Assembly: GCA_014155875.1 (NCBI GenBank)
Contig: JACEFZ010017416.1
Span: 124,001-188,000, forward strand
Source: Cepaea nemoralis
Taxonomy: Eukaryota; Mollusca; Gastropoda; Stylommatophora; Helicidae
DNA length: 64,000 nucleotides
Direction of reading: 5' to 3'
In this document: one piece after another, positions 20,923 through 34,622 of the stretch
How the letters are laid out: each line of letters starts with the position of its first letter
Numbering within the stretch: position 1 is the stretch's first letter
The notes under the pieces: model-generated
Told to the model about the DNA's origin: nothing
Seen by the model: only the letters and a program-made list of their open reading frames with translations
The model's database searches: none
Translations under genes and position numbers: made by a program

Positions 20923-23900
20923 GTAAGCAATTATTTTGTGTGTGTGTTGAAACGGGCTTCTTCACTGTCACCGTTTGCTTTTATGACTCCCTCCCACCTT
21001 CTCTCCATTTCTTTGTCGCCCTCCCTTACACTCTGCCCCTCTTTCCCTCCTCTCTCACTCACCTATCAAAACAGACATTCTCTCTGTTCATGTCTAGAAT
21101 ATTCGTTGGGTTGATGTTTGTCAGTATTTTGGTTTCTCCTGTCTTAGACAAGATAAATACACAGGTGTCCTAAAACTAGTCTCTTTATTAGTGCAAATCT
21201 TTATTTTTAAAGTGCTCAGATATTCATAAAAATATTGCCCAGAACCAGCTGGAAGCATTTGAATATTACTATAGAATTCAATGTAAAAGTTAGAAAGGTA
21301 GACTAACTTACATAGCTGAACAATATATTGTTTGAATAGAGATACTGTGTAAGGTAATTTACGGAAATCTCATAGTCGATACTGTCTTTGGGGTGTGCAG
21401 CATTAAGCATTTACTTATTGTACACCCGGACATTTCTTCGTCCCGTAAAATGGAACGTGTTTTTTCCAAATGTTTATGGATTAAGTGTGTTTTTCGAGGT
21501 GAAATGGAGTTCGGACCATGCAACGGAGTTCGTGCATGCACAACGGAGTTCGTGCACGCGCGCCCGGACTCCCTTCGGCGCAAAATCGGCGAAGCCTAAC
21601 ATGACAACCAGACGACCGGCAAGGACTCAGCGTGGTAAGAGGGCAGGCGCACGCAGAAGGCGATTAAAATGTGACAGATTGTGCATCGGACACGTTCGAG
21701 TACTGTACTGGAACTGTGCATCATTTAGTCAACGCCGACCAATTCTTGGAAAAACTACTCGACGGAAACGATATTATAGTCTTACGGAACAGTCAATGTC
21801 GCGGGGTTTCTTCTTCTTCTTCTTCTTCGTTCATCCGGAGTTATTTTTCGGATGTGATTGCGTTGTGCCTGTTTACAGCAGAGCTGCGTTCTTGCGCCGT
21901 TAGGCCGACACATCCGACTTCTGCGGGCATTTGTTGACCGGGTTAACCTTCCCGGGGGTTTCTTAGGACGTTTGACTCTCACTGTTGTGGTGTTATCCCC
22001 CATCCCAGCTGGTCCATATAGAACAGCCAAAGATCCTGGTCAGCCCTCAAGGGAAGGCAGGGGCAGACCATGGGCATTCCCCGCCATCCAAGGAGGCTTC
22101 CATACTTGCAGAGCCGATACATAGCGCTCTGGTACTGGGCTCACCCAAGGAATCGTCACGTCCTGCACATGGCTGCTTAGCCTCACTTCCGTATATTGGG
22201 CCTTCCGTTCACCATAGGCTGTTCTTCCGGAAACCAGAAGTATGCAGTCTGCAGATGACATCCACACAGTGAGCTTTCGATTCGGACTTTCCATGTAATG
22301 GATTTGCTAGCCAAGCAATATTCCATTTCGTGCCACTAGGACACTTTTCCACCTTTTATTAAGCCCACACAATGGGCTTTTGATTTGGACTTTCCACGTA
22401 ATGGATTTGCTATCCAAGCAATATTCCATTTCATGCCTCTGGGTCTTCATGCACCTTTAAATGTCAACCTGTATATAGTTAAAGTAAGCTGCGGTCAACT
22501 TTAGCTTGTTGATATCTCCATACAGCTTATCCTCAAATGAAGCAGGTGTGGGCCAAAATATCTTTCTCTGTTCTGCATACGTTGGGCAATCCTGCAGCAA
22601 ATGTTTTGCTGTCATTTTTCCAGTTCTACAATTACATTCATCGGTATCTCCTATCTTTAGTTTATTGAACAAGTGGTATTTCAGCCTGTTATGTCCTGTG
22701 CGGAGTCTGAAGATTGCTACTTGTTCTCTTCGGTCGAGTTTGTAATATGCATCATCCTTCTGATGGCCTGGATGCTCTGATTCCCATTTGGTTCTATAAG
22801 TGCTTTTTATCAACCTCTTTGCCTCATTATAGGTTATGTCTATGTCAGGCTGTGGTAGTCGTCCGCCCTCTTTTGCCAGTCTGTCAGCCTCTTCGTTTCC
22901 AGGTATACTGCAATGTGATGGGATCCACTGTATTACAACTTTTTTGGATTTCTGGCATAGACCATGGAGTGCTGCTCTTAGGTCAGTTAGTTCTGTGCTG
23001 TTATTGCTCTTGAGTATTGAGGACAGCTGACTTTGCATCTGTGAAGATAGCTATTTGCTTCTCTTTATTTTCCTCCATCAGGAGCATTTCTGCTGCAGTT
23101 TTCAAAGCCTCTACCTCCGCTTTGAAGTTACTTGAAAATTTTCCAGTTGCCATTGAATGTGTTTTTTTCACTCCATTTTTTAAATTTAGGAGAATTCCTC
23201 CTCCTCCATTCTCTATTGAATTTTTGGCTGATCCATCTGTATATGCATGGGTCCAATTCCTGCTTGGGTAATGTTCTTTTATGTAGTTTAGGGTTATTTC
23301 TCTTCTTTCGGTTTCATGCTGAGTGTTCTTTTTCTCAATACCAGGAATGTTTTCTATCATCTCAGGCAGTTGCTGCTGTCTCCAAGCTGGGAACTTGTGT
23401 GCATTGTGTATGGGCTTGACTGTTGATATGTTAAGTATAGGATCTGCCCTAATCCTTCGTTTTGCAGTTTCTACAAAGTTGCTACGCTTCAGTCTTCCCT
23501 TTCCAAAACCATTAAATCTGTTGTACATAGGGTGGTCTGTCAATCTTCTAAATTTTTCTGCTTGTTGCTGGGCTCTGCTATCTCTTCTATCCTGCATTGG
23601 TTGTAAACAAGTGATCTTTTCTAGTTCATTAATAGGCGTTGTCTTCAGGCTTCCAGTTATGATTCGCATTCCTTGGTTTTGGACTCTACTTATTTTGTTA
23701 AAGTTTGACTTAGCTGCTGTTGCCCAAGCTGCAATGCCATATTCCAGTACTGGCCTCACCCGTCCAGTATATAACTTCTTGAGAACTTTCTCATCTGCTC
23801 CCCACGTTGTACCAGCAAGCTTTTTCATGATTGCCATTCTCTGCCTTGCTCTTGTTCGATTTTTCTCAACCTGTGTCTTCCATGTCAGGCGACGATCAAA

Positions 23901-26900
23901 GGTGACTCCTAGATAGTTTGGATTTTCTTCATGGCGCAATATTTTTCCATTCAATACCAGCTTAGGTTGCTGAGTTTTATTTGAGAGGGAGAACACTGTG
24001 CATGTTGTTTTCTCCTCACTTATCTTCACTAGCCATGATTTTGACCAGTCCTCTAGCGCTAATAAGGCTTGCTGTATTCTGCTGTTAGCTGTACTAATAT
24101 ATTCTTCAGATGTCCATATGGCTAGGTCATCTGCAAAGGAGGATGTGTGTACTCTGGCTGGAAAATTTTCTGTGATGTCATTTATATATGCTAGGAATAA
24201 TGTTGGTGAAAGAACTCCTCCTTGGGGGACACCTTGCTCCAGCAGCATCATTTTGCTTGTTTGTCCTTGTACTTTTGTCCTGGCAGTTCTGTTCTCAAGG
24301 TAGTGGCTGATCCATTTATACATTTTTCCACAAACATGCATGTTTTGCAGTTTTACTTTCAGTCCTTCCTTCCATACTTTATCAAATGCTTTTTCTAAAT
24401 CTATCCAGACTGCTAGTGTGTGCTTTTTTTCTTGGAAGGCATCCTCTATTTCCTGAGCTATATAGGTTATTTGATCTTCAGTGGATCTGTATTTTCTGAA
24501 TCCTGCTTGGTGTGGTGTTAAGAGTTTGTTTTCTTCCAGATGCCATGTTAGCCTGCCATTGATAATGCGTTCCATTAATTTTCCTACACAGCTAAGTAGA
24601 CTGATAGGTCGATAGCCATTTGGTTCTTCCAGGTCTTTTCCTTTCTTTGGGACTGGTATTAGTATAGCTTCCTTCCATGCCTGTGGGACTATTCCTCTCT
24701 TCCAGCTGTTATTTAGGACTGCTAGTAGTTTCTTCTTTGCCTTGGTGCCTAGTCCTATTAGCATTTCATTTGTGATTCCGTCCTTTCCTGGTGATTTCTT
24801 CTTTTTTAGGGTATTCATTGCCTGTTCCATTTCTTCCATTGTTAGATTTGCCATCATATATTCTGCTGCTGTCTCTGTATTTCTATGATGTATCTGTTTG
24901 TCTTTGATTGCTTTCTTCTGTTCGGTTGTAATATCAATGTGGTTTGCATTTGCATAGTGTTCCATTAGTGCATTTGCAGCCTTTTTGCCTGTAAGCAAGG
25001 CATTTCCTTGTTTAATTGTTATTTGTTTGTTTCTAGGTCCTTCATTGTTCATGGCTTTCACTAGTTTCCATAGTTTGTTTCCATCCCTGTCAAAATTCAG
25101 GTTTTCTGTTTTTTCCCTCCAACAATCTCTTGTTGTTTGATTTACTGTTCTTTTATATTTTGCTGAGATGGCTTTGAGAGAGATGTTTGCTTCAATTGTT
25201 TGTTCTCTCTCTGCTGTCTTCCTGGCATCTTCAACTTTGTCCTCCAAACTTTGTAGTTCTTCAGTCCAGTATGGTTTGTAATTTTTCCTCGCTCCTCTTG
25301 GAATGGACTCAGTGGCTGCCTGTATTATTGCTCTGTTTAGACTTTCCACCATTTGCTTTATGTTGCCATATCGTGTATTTATGTTTTCACAATATTTGTC
25401 TGTTAGTATGGCAAATCTGTCCCAATCTGCTCGTTTGTAATTCCAGCGGGGCAAGGGCTTTTGCTCCTGTGGAACATACTCCATATTCATTTCAAGCTTG
25501 ATTGGTCTGTGGTCACTACCTGCTAATTGGTCCAGCACATGGCGATCGATTTTGTGGAGGATGTCTCCTGTGCAGAAAGCTAAGTCTGGAGTAGAAGTGG
25601 TAAGCCATCTTCTGGAGTAGAAGCTCGGTGTGTCATCCGCTTTGTTGAGTAGATGGAGATTTGAGTCTATTTCCCAGTCCTCCAATTCATCTCCTCTTTT
25701 GTCAGTATCTGGGTATCCCCATCTTTCTGAACGGCTATTAAAGTCTCCGACAATAATGCAGTTTGTGTCAGTTATTTTCATGTTTGAGAGTGTAAGGTCC
25801 TTATCTGCTGGGCTATACAGATTGTAGATTCTTATTTTCACGTCCTTTATCATTATATCAACACCTATAATTTCCGTTTGGTTGTTAGAGATCACAGATA
25901 CTTCGCTGCAAGGTATTGTATTTCGTGTAAGTATTAGAACTCCTCCTTTGTGTCCTTCGCGGTCGAAACGTGTGGCCTGATATCCTCTGACTGAGAATTT
26001 GTGATTGGCGTTGAGGTGTGTCTCTTGAATGCATGCCACATCTATTCTATCTTTATGAAGACGCTGTGTTAGGGAGTCTTTCTTCTTGTAAACTCCTTCG
26101 GCATTCCACTGTAGTATGTTGAGTGTCCGGGGTATTTGGTCAATAGCCCTTAACCTACTCCTCTGTGCCTTGACTCCACAGCACAGGGGAAGGTGACCAC
26201 CAGTAGTCATGGGTGGACCCCCTCGAGGCAGGGGGCCCGGCACTATCACCGCCTGATGGGACTTCACGGGATTAGCACCATATCGATTAATTTTGATTTG
26301 TGACATCATGAATTAAGTTACGTTGCACTGCTTTGTCAAGCCTGTGGCTCAGTACATCCGATTTCGACAAGCATTTATTCGGGATGCTTTCCCTAGCCTT
26401 TGACTGTCCCCAGTCTACCTACAAGGCAGCAGGTTTCACGTTGCACTGCTTTGTCAAGCCAGTGGCTCAGTACATCCGATTTCGACAAGCATGTATTTGG
26501 GGTGCTTTCCCTAGCCTTTGACTGTCCCCAGTCTACCTACAAGGCAGCAGGTTTGTGTGTCTCTTCGTCTGGTCCCTCTCCCTTGACCTGTCCGACATGG
26601 GTGGCCCTACCAGTAGCTGTGCTACCGTCGGCATAGCTCTTGGGGTCATTGGGACGCACAAGCCCCTCTACCTCGTCACGGTGGACACACAGCAGAGGGG
26701 TGTCGCGGGGTTTCAGGGCTTCTTTAACGGGCGGCACCTTGGACAGGTCATTCTGGTCCGCGACAACATACTGGTGTCTGAGATCGATATGTCCGCCTGG
26801 AACAGTGATGCCCTGCAAGTGCAGGCATTAAGAATGACGCCAGTGCAGCTTGTAATCGTGAAAGTTTATGCGCAAAATGGGAAGGTCGACGTGCGACAGT

Positions 26901-29900
26901 GGCAGAGTTTGTTCGATATGGATGATTGATTGATTTAAGAACCGAAATCATGGCATTCAGGGCATTCCCATTAGCGATCCGTCCCCATCCCCAGCAGCCA
27001 GCGAAGAGTTCCAACACCGATAGTACCAGTAGCAATCTGATTATATGTCTGTCTCGCCTTTCCCCTGAGCGTCGAGCGTCTGCCAGATCCCCTCGTCAAT
27101 CCTCGCTGTCTCATTCTTGCCAGACCATGGTGATCCATTTGCTCCTCCAAGATGTACACGTACTCCCACAAGGCCACAACCAAGTCTGCCTTGTCATGCA
27201 TCAATACTCCACCAAGTTTTGCAGAGCCAGCCAATCTGTCCGCCTGTTCATTCCCCAGCACACCTGCATACCCAGGAGAAAAGATCCAGGTGATGCTTGC
27301 CACCCGTGACCTCCGAAGCGAAGCAAGCCACTCTGCACGAAGCTTTCCTGTCCTCACCTTCCTTAGCATGCTTTCTGAATCAGTTACAATCACGATGTGT
27401 GTGTGCATCGTATTCTTGATCCAGCAGAAAGCTGCACTGACCGCCTCTACCTCCATTCTTAAGCTAGATGTTGTGGTATCATATGCCAGGCTCTCTTGCA
27501 CCAAACGTCGATCATTAGCATATCATCTTCTGCGGACGCAATAAGCAAGATCAGAAGAAGAAAACTAACTTCCTCACACAGGAGACAAGAAAGATGGTTG
27601 CAGCCACCATGGTGGAATGGAGAGGTTAAGAAGGCATGGCTGGGCAAGAGGCAGGCTGTCAAAGACTGGCAAAAAAGCCAGAAAGGCTAACATGCCACAG
27701 GACGATGACTTTATTCAAAGCCTGCAGTTCTGCAGGAAGGTGTGCTCCGAGCGATCTCTTACGACATTATGGCGCCTCCATAAGAGCATGAACGGTGCTG
27801 CACAACGTAGGGGTATTCCAGACTTTCAAGGCACAGACCTCACATGGAAAAAGTCGGATGCGGATAAAGGTAAGGCCCTTCTTGCACGCTACATAGAGCA
27901 GACTGACCAGAAAGGTGATGAATGCATAATCACAGCTGAGACAATACGTGCGATGCTCAAGAAATCACCTAACACCGCCCCAGGCCCAGACGGCATCCAA
28001 TATGGTGACCTACTGGTGATGTCAGATGATGACATGGAAGAACTGGCCAGAGAATTCAACACCAGTATCCAGAAGGGTCAGATCAAAGTGGAATGGCTAC
28101 ACAGCTCCTTGCTGCCGCTGCCAAAACCGAACAAAGACCATTCCAAAATAAGCGGCTACAGAATCATTACGATGCAGAACACTGCTGGCAAACTACTGGA
28201 GAAAATTGTAGCACACAGACTTGCTTGTGACGTGGAACAACTCGGCTGCTTTCCGCCCACACTTGGAGGATACAGACGTAACAAAGAGTCATGGCTGAAT
28301 GCGGCGGTCTTTGCTCAAGATGTTTACGAAGGATTTCAGGTCAGAGAAGAGACATGTGCGGCCGCCATAGATTTAGAGTACAATAGAGTATCCTTCAAGC
28401 ACTTGATGCAAACCCTCCTCAGACTGACAGTGCACCCTCACCTTGTACAATGGATAGCTGCAGTTCTGCTCCAAAGGAAGGTGGTGCTAAGATGCCGGAG
28501 TTGGTCTTCTGAGCCGATAACGATATGTCCAGGATAGCCGCAGGGTTCACCACTGTCACCAATACAATTCAATGCATATACGGTGCCGATCACTGAACAA
28601 CAGTTGGACGGGAGGGGTAGGACTGTCGTTTGCTGATGACATTCTCGTGTATCGACAGGGTCGAGATAGACAGGCGGTTGCCAACTTTATGCAGGGCGAA
28701 CTAGATCGTATTTCCTCATGGTGTGCTGATGCCGACGCCCTTGTCAACCCTGCAAAGACAAAGGTTACATGGTTCTCCCTAAACAACCATATTGTGAACA
28801 CAGACCTGCCGGCAGTAAGATTGGATGGGAGCATTTTGAGTAGAACCCAGTCAATGGCATATCTTGGCGTGAGGCTTGATCGTAGCCTGTCCTTCAGAGA
28901 TCATGTCGATTATGTCATAACGAAAGCTTGAAAAGGTTTGTCAGCAATGAGAGTCGTGGCGACTGCCAATAGCGAGCAAAGACTGCTAATACTTTTGTTC
29001 CAAGGACTGGTGCTTTCACGCATCGAGTATGCCCTGGCCATCCACACTGTCAGCCCTACACAGATTGACAGACTTGAAAAGGTAGAAAACGAAGCCATGC
29101 GCATCATTTTGGGCTGCACAAGCGAGAGAACCAGCTGTGTAGCAATGAGATACCTCCTTGACTTGCCGACAATGGACCACAGGATCAAGATCTGGAGAGC
29201 TCATGCATACTTAAAAATAAGTGTAGATGAGCAGCACCCTCTGCATGACGCTATATTCAGAGAAAAAGGTGACAGGCTAAAGAGGGGCGAATCATGGATG
29301 GGGCGGGCGGAAGATGTCAGACAGGTCTGCAGTCTTACCAGTATCAACCCCGGCAAGGAATGAGTGCCGGTGCCTCCAGCTTTTAAGTGCACTTTCTCCT
29401 GCATTATCACACTCGACAGATGGTGCAGAGAGCAGAACCCTGCCGCTGTCAATGCAGAGGTCAACTCACTCATCAGTGAACACTCAGACAACCCAGAAGT
29501 GCTCATCTATACAGATGGATCTGTTGTAAAGCAGCAGAGAAGTGCGTGGGCATTTACAGCCCATTCAGCAGGCCGAACCGTTCAAGAATCCAGTGGTGCC
29601 CACTTTATGACCACGAGCAGCATTGTCACAACACTCCCTGGGGTGAAGGGAACCTGCTATCACACTTTAACAACAGGATACCTTTAGCCCTGGGACATAG
29701 GTGACCTCAGTCCACAAAACCCCTTCGGCCCTTGGAACCCTATCTCCCTCACTCTCAACCAAGGGACGTTACCCCTTTCAAACCCCGTCCTGAACTCATG
29801 ACGCAACTCTGGCAGCTAACTATGGTAACAATATGGTGTATTATACAAGATGAATGATAATGATGATTCCGAGATAGGCCTTGCAGTATCTATGAGATAT

Positions 29901-32900
29901 AAGACGTGGCAAGGATCGAGTAGCCTCCTGGAGAAAGTGTCATCAATCGTCAGGGCCTCAAATCACACTATTGGGTAAGTCAGACACGCTCACCAAGTAT
30001 CTCAGGCCTCCCTCCAGGTATGAGTTTCTCCACTTGGATAGGATGGCTGGCGAGTCAACTCACTGGTACTTGGGACCTCCGGTGGATGACGTCCCTGGCC
30101 TCTGGACCACCCTAGTGTAGGGATAAATACTGTCTCTCGGGTGGCGGAGGAACTAGGACACTCCTCTGAAGCGTCTGGAAGTCTTGATGGTACTGCGGGT
30201 ATAGCGAGAGGGTGATCTCTCACTCAATGGTAGTAGCAGTCCCAACTGTCTATGCAACCCGCGCAGATCATCCGACTCATAGCGCATATCTCACAGCACA
30301 GATACCTCCCTCGCTGAAACGTGGCACTGTAGATAGAGTTCAAAACAGACAAAACTTCTTCCACAATATCAGGCACCTCAGGGTACCAGGCACTTGGTAG
30401 CGGAGACATCATAACTAGTTGGCATGAAGGCAGTCAGTCAGGGTCACAACCGGGACACTAACAACAACCAGATACTTGCCCAGCTGAAGTAACGAACAAG
30501 GCCATATGGTGCTGTCATGGCGAACAACCAGGACTATCAGACGTGGCTTGGGTGATGAGTTAGCTGGAGCCCATTCTGAGACGTACTCTCGATTGTAAGT
30601 ACTGCTCGCTGAGGTGGTGGACTTCCAAGCTGTTCACACCGGCTCTCGTCCTAGTCCGGATCACTGGACTCGTCCCTCGATCGCCACTCTGCTCTCAACA
30701 AGATAGAACCTGTGGAGGATAACACTCAGTGAGAGCACCATGAATCAGACTTACCCACAGCAGATACACTTAGGTCCCCCTTACTCTGACGTGTGGACCC
30801 TTCCCATAAGGGCCACACTCCTTCACTGGCTGCTCAAGCGGTCGAGGACAAACTGGACCTAGAACCAGAGTGGCAGCTATCCACCTACATCCTCTTTCTC
30901 AGACGAACGTAGGACTGGGCCAAGGTTGGTGTCTGAGATATGGGTCTCTGCTGAAACATAGCTAGACAACACATACGGTTAGTGAGTTAGTTGTACTTAT
31001 AGATAGAAGGGCCCTGACGTAGGGCCGATGACAGTACTTCCTCACCCCCTTCCTGTTATCGGCCAACGCTGATGTCGTACCATGCCGTAGGCACAATCCA
31101 GTAACTCCAAATAAATATACAGGGTGATCCCCTGTAGCAGAAATCCACACCCCGTTCCCCCCTCCCTGGTCCCAGGTCGACCATTTAGAACGGTGTCATG
31201 TTCAATATGAACAATTCTGTCGCAATGGTCCCTTCTCCCTCTATCCACCTCTCAGGAATCCACTATATATTAAGCTGGCATTCCATCGAGGGAACTAATC
31301 AAAAGACAGATGTGAAGAAAGCCAGTGGTCGCCCCACCATGTGATCCGAAGCTCGACTCCCGGTACGACCTTGAAACGACCTCGGAGGTTCCGGCCGACC
31401 GGTGCATTCGATTTGTTGCACTCGCCCGAGTTCATCGATATATCACTCGATATGTCCGAAGCGACTCCTTAATCCACTTCCGGTAGCGCTGCAGGTAATG
31501 GTTCGGCCACGCTGGCCACGCCGACGCTCGAGGTTACAAAGTTGGCCATGTGTGAACTCAAATTACAGGTCTCGCTTCCCTGAACCCGTTTTTCCCAATC
31601 TACAGGGTCTGTAAATAAGCTGTGCGCTATTACCCTACGAAATAGCTTAGCAATACTATGCTGGAAAACAGGCTAAATTTAGTCAGAAAACACAACCGTA
31701 CCAATGTTCACACGTGATCTCCTTTCTTGCACCGGTCACGCGTTAACTAAATCTCATAATTCGAATCACCAACACCGCACTAGTTAAGGAAAAAGGTTGT
31801 ACACATACCTTCACACAAACAGCACGACAGTGGATAAGAGAAGCATTGTCAATGCAACTGGACATTATGTCAGAAGTCTTCAACCCTCGTCAAGACACTG
31901 CGTCCCGCTCTCTCTCGCTTAGCACTGGGCCAAAATGTTGACTGCCTGCCAGCAACCTTCGTCTCCAACTGATTAACGTCCTTAAAGATATGGCGAGAAC
32001 AGAGGACTTTGACGTCAGTGAATCCACATTGCTGTCCAGGATGAAAGACTTGGGAGTAAGAATCGGTACGGCCAGACGCGAGAGGTACATCGGGAAAACG
32101 AGGTGCCTCGTCAACCAACACAAAACTGGCACTATTAGCCACCGGACACTGATGCATATGCTGGGGGGAGGATCTGAGCACCTATGGACCTGTCCGGAGT
32201 GCAATGAAGATACCCCAACTGATAACTGATTATTGTACACCACGGCATGAGGTGGGGTGGCCATTTCTCTTCTTCATCACCTTCCTTCTCAGAAAATTGT
32301 CAACAATATCCAGTATCTATTGTTTGAAGCATGAAGCTGGGTTGACTCCAGAGCTATACTGGTCAGAAATATAAATCCTGCCATTGCTGGGGATTGAACC
32401 TCAACTACTGTCCTGGCAGGCGAATGCACTAACCACTGTGCCACTTGTTCTCCAAGATAGCTTGTTTCAATTAAAGTTACAAATATTAACATGGCTACAA
32501 GAACCCTCAGGGCTCAAGTAAAGTTACATAAAGTGTTCAGATACATTTAATCCAAGAGTGGTGTTTGAGTTGGTGCAGACCAGAGCTGAGAGGCAACAAG
32601 AAGCATGACTTGGGGGAAGTTGCAGGTAATTTGAAGAAGAAAATAACATAATGCCTAAAATACAAAATTAATGCACACAGGAATTAATGACCTCACTCAC
32701 AAAAGAATGCATGTGTAAACAGGTTGCCTGAAAACCAAAGAAGACTGACTCATAGTGGAAAAAGATCAGATAGTAAATACCTGGTCAGATTATGTGTAAG
32801 ACCTTTATTACGATTCGCGAGACGAACAGTATGTTATTGCATATAATAAAGAACCACCAATTTTGAAGATGGAAGTTCAGGATAGTATTATCCACCCCGG

Positions 32901-34467
32901 GAAGGTTAACCCGGTCAACAAATGCCCGCAGAAGTCAGGTGTGTCAGCCTAACGACGCAAAAACGCAGCTCCGCTGTAAACAGGCACAACGCAATCACAT
33001 CCAGAGAAAGAGAAAAAAAACAGGATGAATGCAGAAGAAGAAGAAGTATTAACCATATGAAAACTGGTTCAGACAACATAACAACAGAAAGGATCAGTGC
33101 CATAGAAGAATATGGAATAGACCAAGTCACCAGACCGCTCAACACAATATATCTATATATATATATGAAATGCAATATCTGTATGTATGTCGTTTATTCG
33201 TTCGCAAACGGTCCATCCGATTGAGATGAAATTTGCTATGTGTCTTCTTCTCATTCCGGTGCTGCCAACTGTCATAGTTTGTTAGTTTACAAACAGCTAT
33301 TTAACGTAATAAAATTTAATTTTGTAATTTACATTATAATTTATATAAACCGAGGGGACTTAACTTAAGAAAAGTCATATCAAGGGACATAACTTTTAGT
33401 AGCATTGCTATATATTTTATATATAGTTGTTGCATTGCTATCAAAGCTTTATAAAATGTTTGTCTACAGTTATTTACAGGCATATGCGTTATAATATGTA
33501 ATTATAAAATCTTTAAGGCATTTTAAAGTTTTCATAAAAACAATGCATCTATTTTTAATACATGAAAATTTTCTAACTCATCTTTTTATTTTTCTTCGAC
33601 ATCTATACAGTCATCCCAGCATTTATTGGGTTTTCGTGATATCTTGGTAAGTTTACGTTCAGTAGTTTCAGATTCTTCTCGAGTGTATTTGCTGGCTTTC
33701 AGTAGTACACTTGGTCTGGTAGGAGGCTGATATGATCCTTCTCGGTCATTTGGCTAGGATCAGACGCATTTGCTGCATCCCCCCTCCCTCCCCCAGTAGT
33801 GCGTCTGGCCCGGGGGGGGGGGGGGGGGGGGGTGATCAAACCACCTTACATAGCTTCACCTTAAATGTGGACCACTGGGCAATAGCTCACAGTAAGACTA
33901 AGGGTCCACGCCAAAAAAAGGGAGGCAGGGGAACCAGCTGGTCTGGGGTAACTGCCAAACCCACACAAAAAAATTGCCCTATTTAGTTATTGGGATGAAG
34001 ATTGTTTTCTTCCAATCTTCTTCTTCTTCTTCTTCTTCGTTCATCCAGAGTTTTTTTCCGGACGTGATTGCGTTGTGCCTGTTTACAGCAGAGCTGCGTT
34101 CTTGCGCCGCTAGGCCGACACATCCGACTTCTGCGGGCATTTGTTGACCGGGTTAACCTTCCCAGGGTTTTTCTTCCAATCTGTTTGCCATATTACCGGG
34201 AACGGGAGCTTATATGACTACTAATATGAATTAAATGAGACGCTCCCCACCAGGGACTGGGCGAAACCAGGCCGTTTCGTCTTTTATTTTGGGAATGGGA
34301 GCAGGGGCCAAATATGAATTAAATGAGATGCTCCCCACCAGGGGCTGGGCGAAGCCGGGTCGGGTCGTCTTTTTTGGGAACGGGAACGGGGGCAGGAGCC
34401 GAATATGAATTAAATGAGACGCTCCCCGCCAGGGGCTGGGCGAAGCCGGGCCGGGTCAGCTAGTGTG

Positions 34468-34521
<54 letters not shown>

Positions 34522-34540
34522 CACACACACACATATATAT

Positions 34541-34622
<82 letters not shown>

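Larger units (their letters stand above)
21811..26700 (-). mobile_element. LINE J1, apparently full length, 14-bp target site duplication
   Basis: TGTCGCGGGGTTTC occurs at 21797-21810 and 26701-26714, and the J2 reading frame joins across when the 4,890 bases between are removed. Read on minus: a 5' leader (26700-26310) with two 118-bp tandem units, a single long coding region (26309-22457) for endonuclease, reverse transcriptase and RNase H, a 3' UTR of about 630 bases, and a (GAA)n tail at 21825-21811. No ORF1 is visible. The coding region has only one frameshift, so this is a young insertion. Confidence 0.9.
33155..34466 (+). mobile_element. Helitron-like non-autonomous element (tentative)
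   Basis: The 5' region has GTCGTTTATTCGTTCGCAAA followed by CGATTGAGATGAAATTTGCT, and the 3' end has GGGCGAAGCCGGGCCGGGTC then AGCTAGT. A GC-rich hairpin-like end closing with CTAG and a 5' GATGAAATTTG block are patterns I associate with Helitron-derived repeats, and no inverted repeats or duplication are present. No Rep/helicase is encoded. It contains an inverted S1 fragment (about 33610-33662), a G-run at 33812-33832 and SINE-GAA copy D. Confidence 0.42.

Noticed and set aside
23001..26309. 1,102-codon ORF as a host gene
   Set aside because: It encodes endonuclease, reverse transcriptase and RNase H of a LINE bounded by target site duplications.
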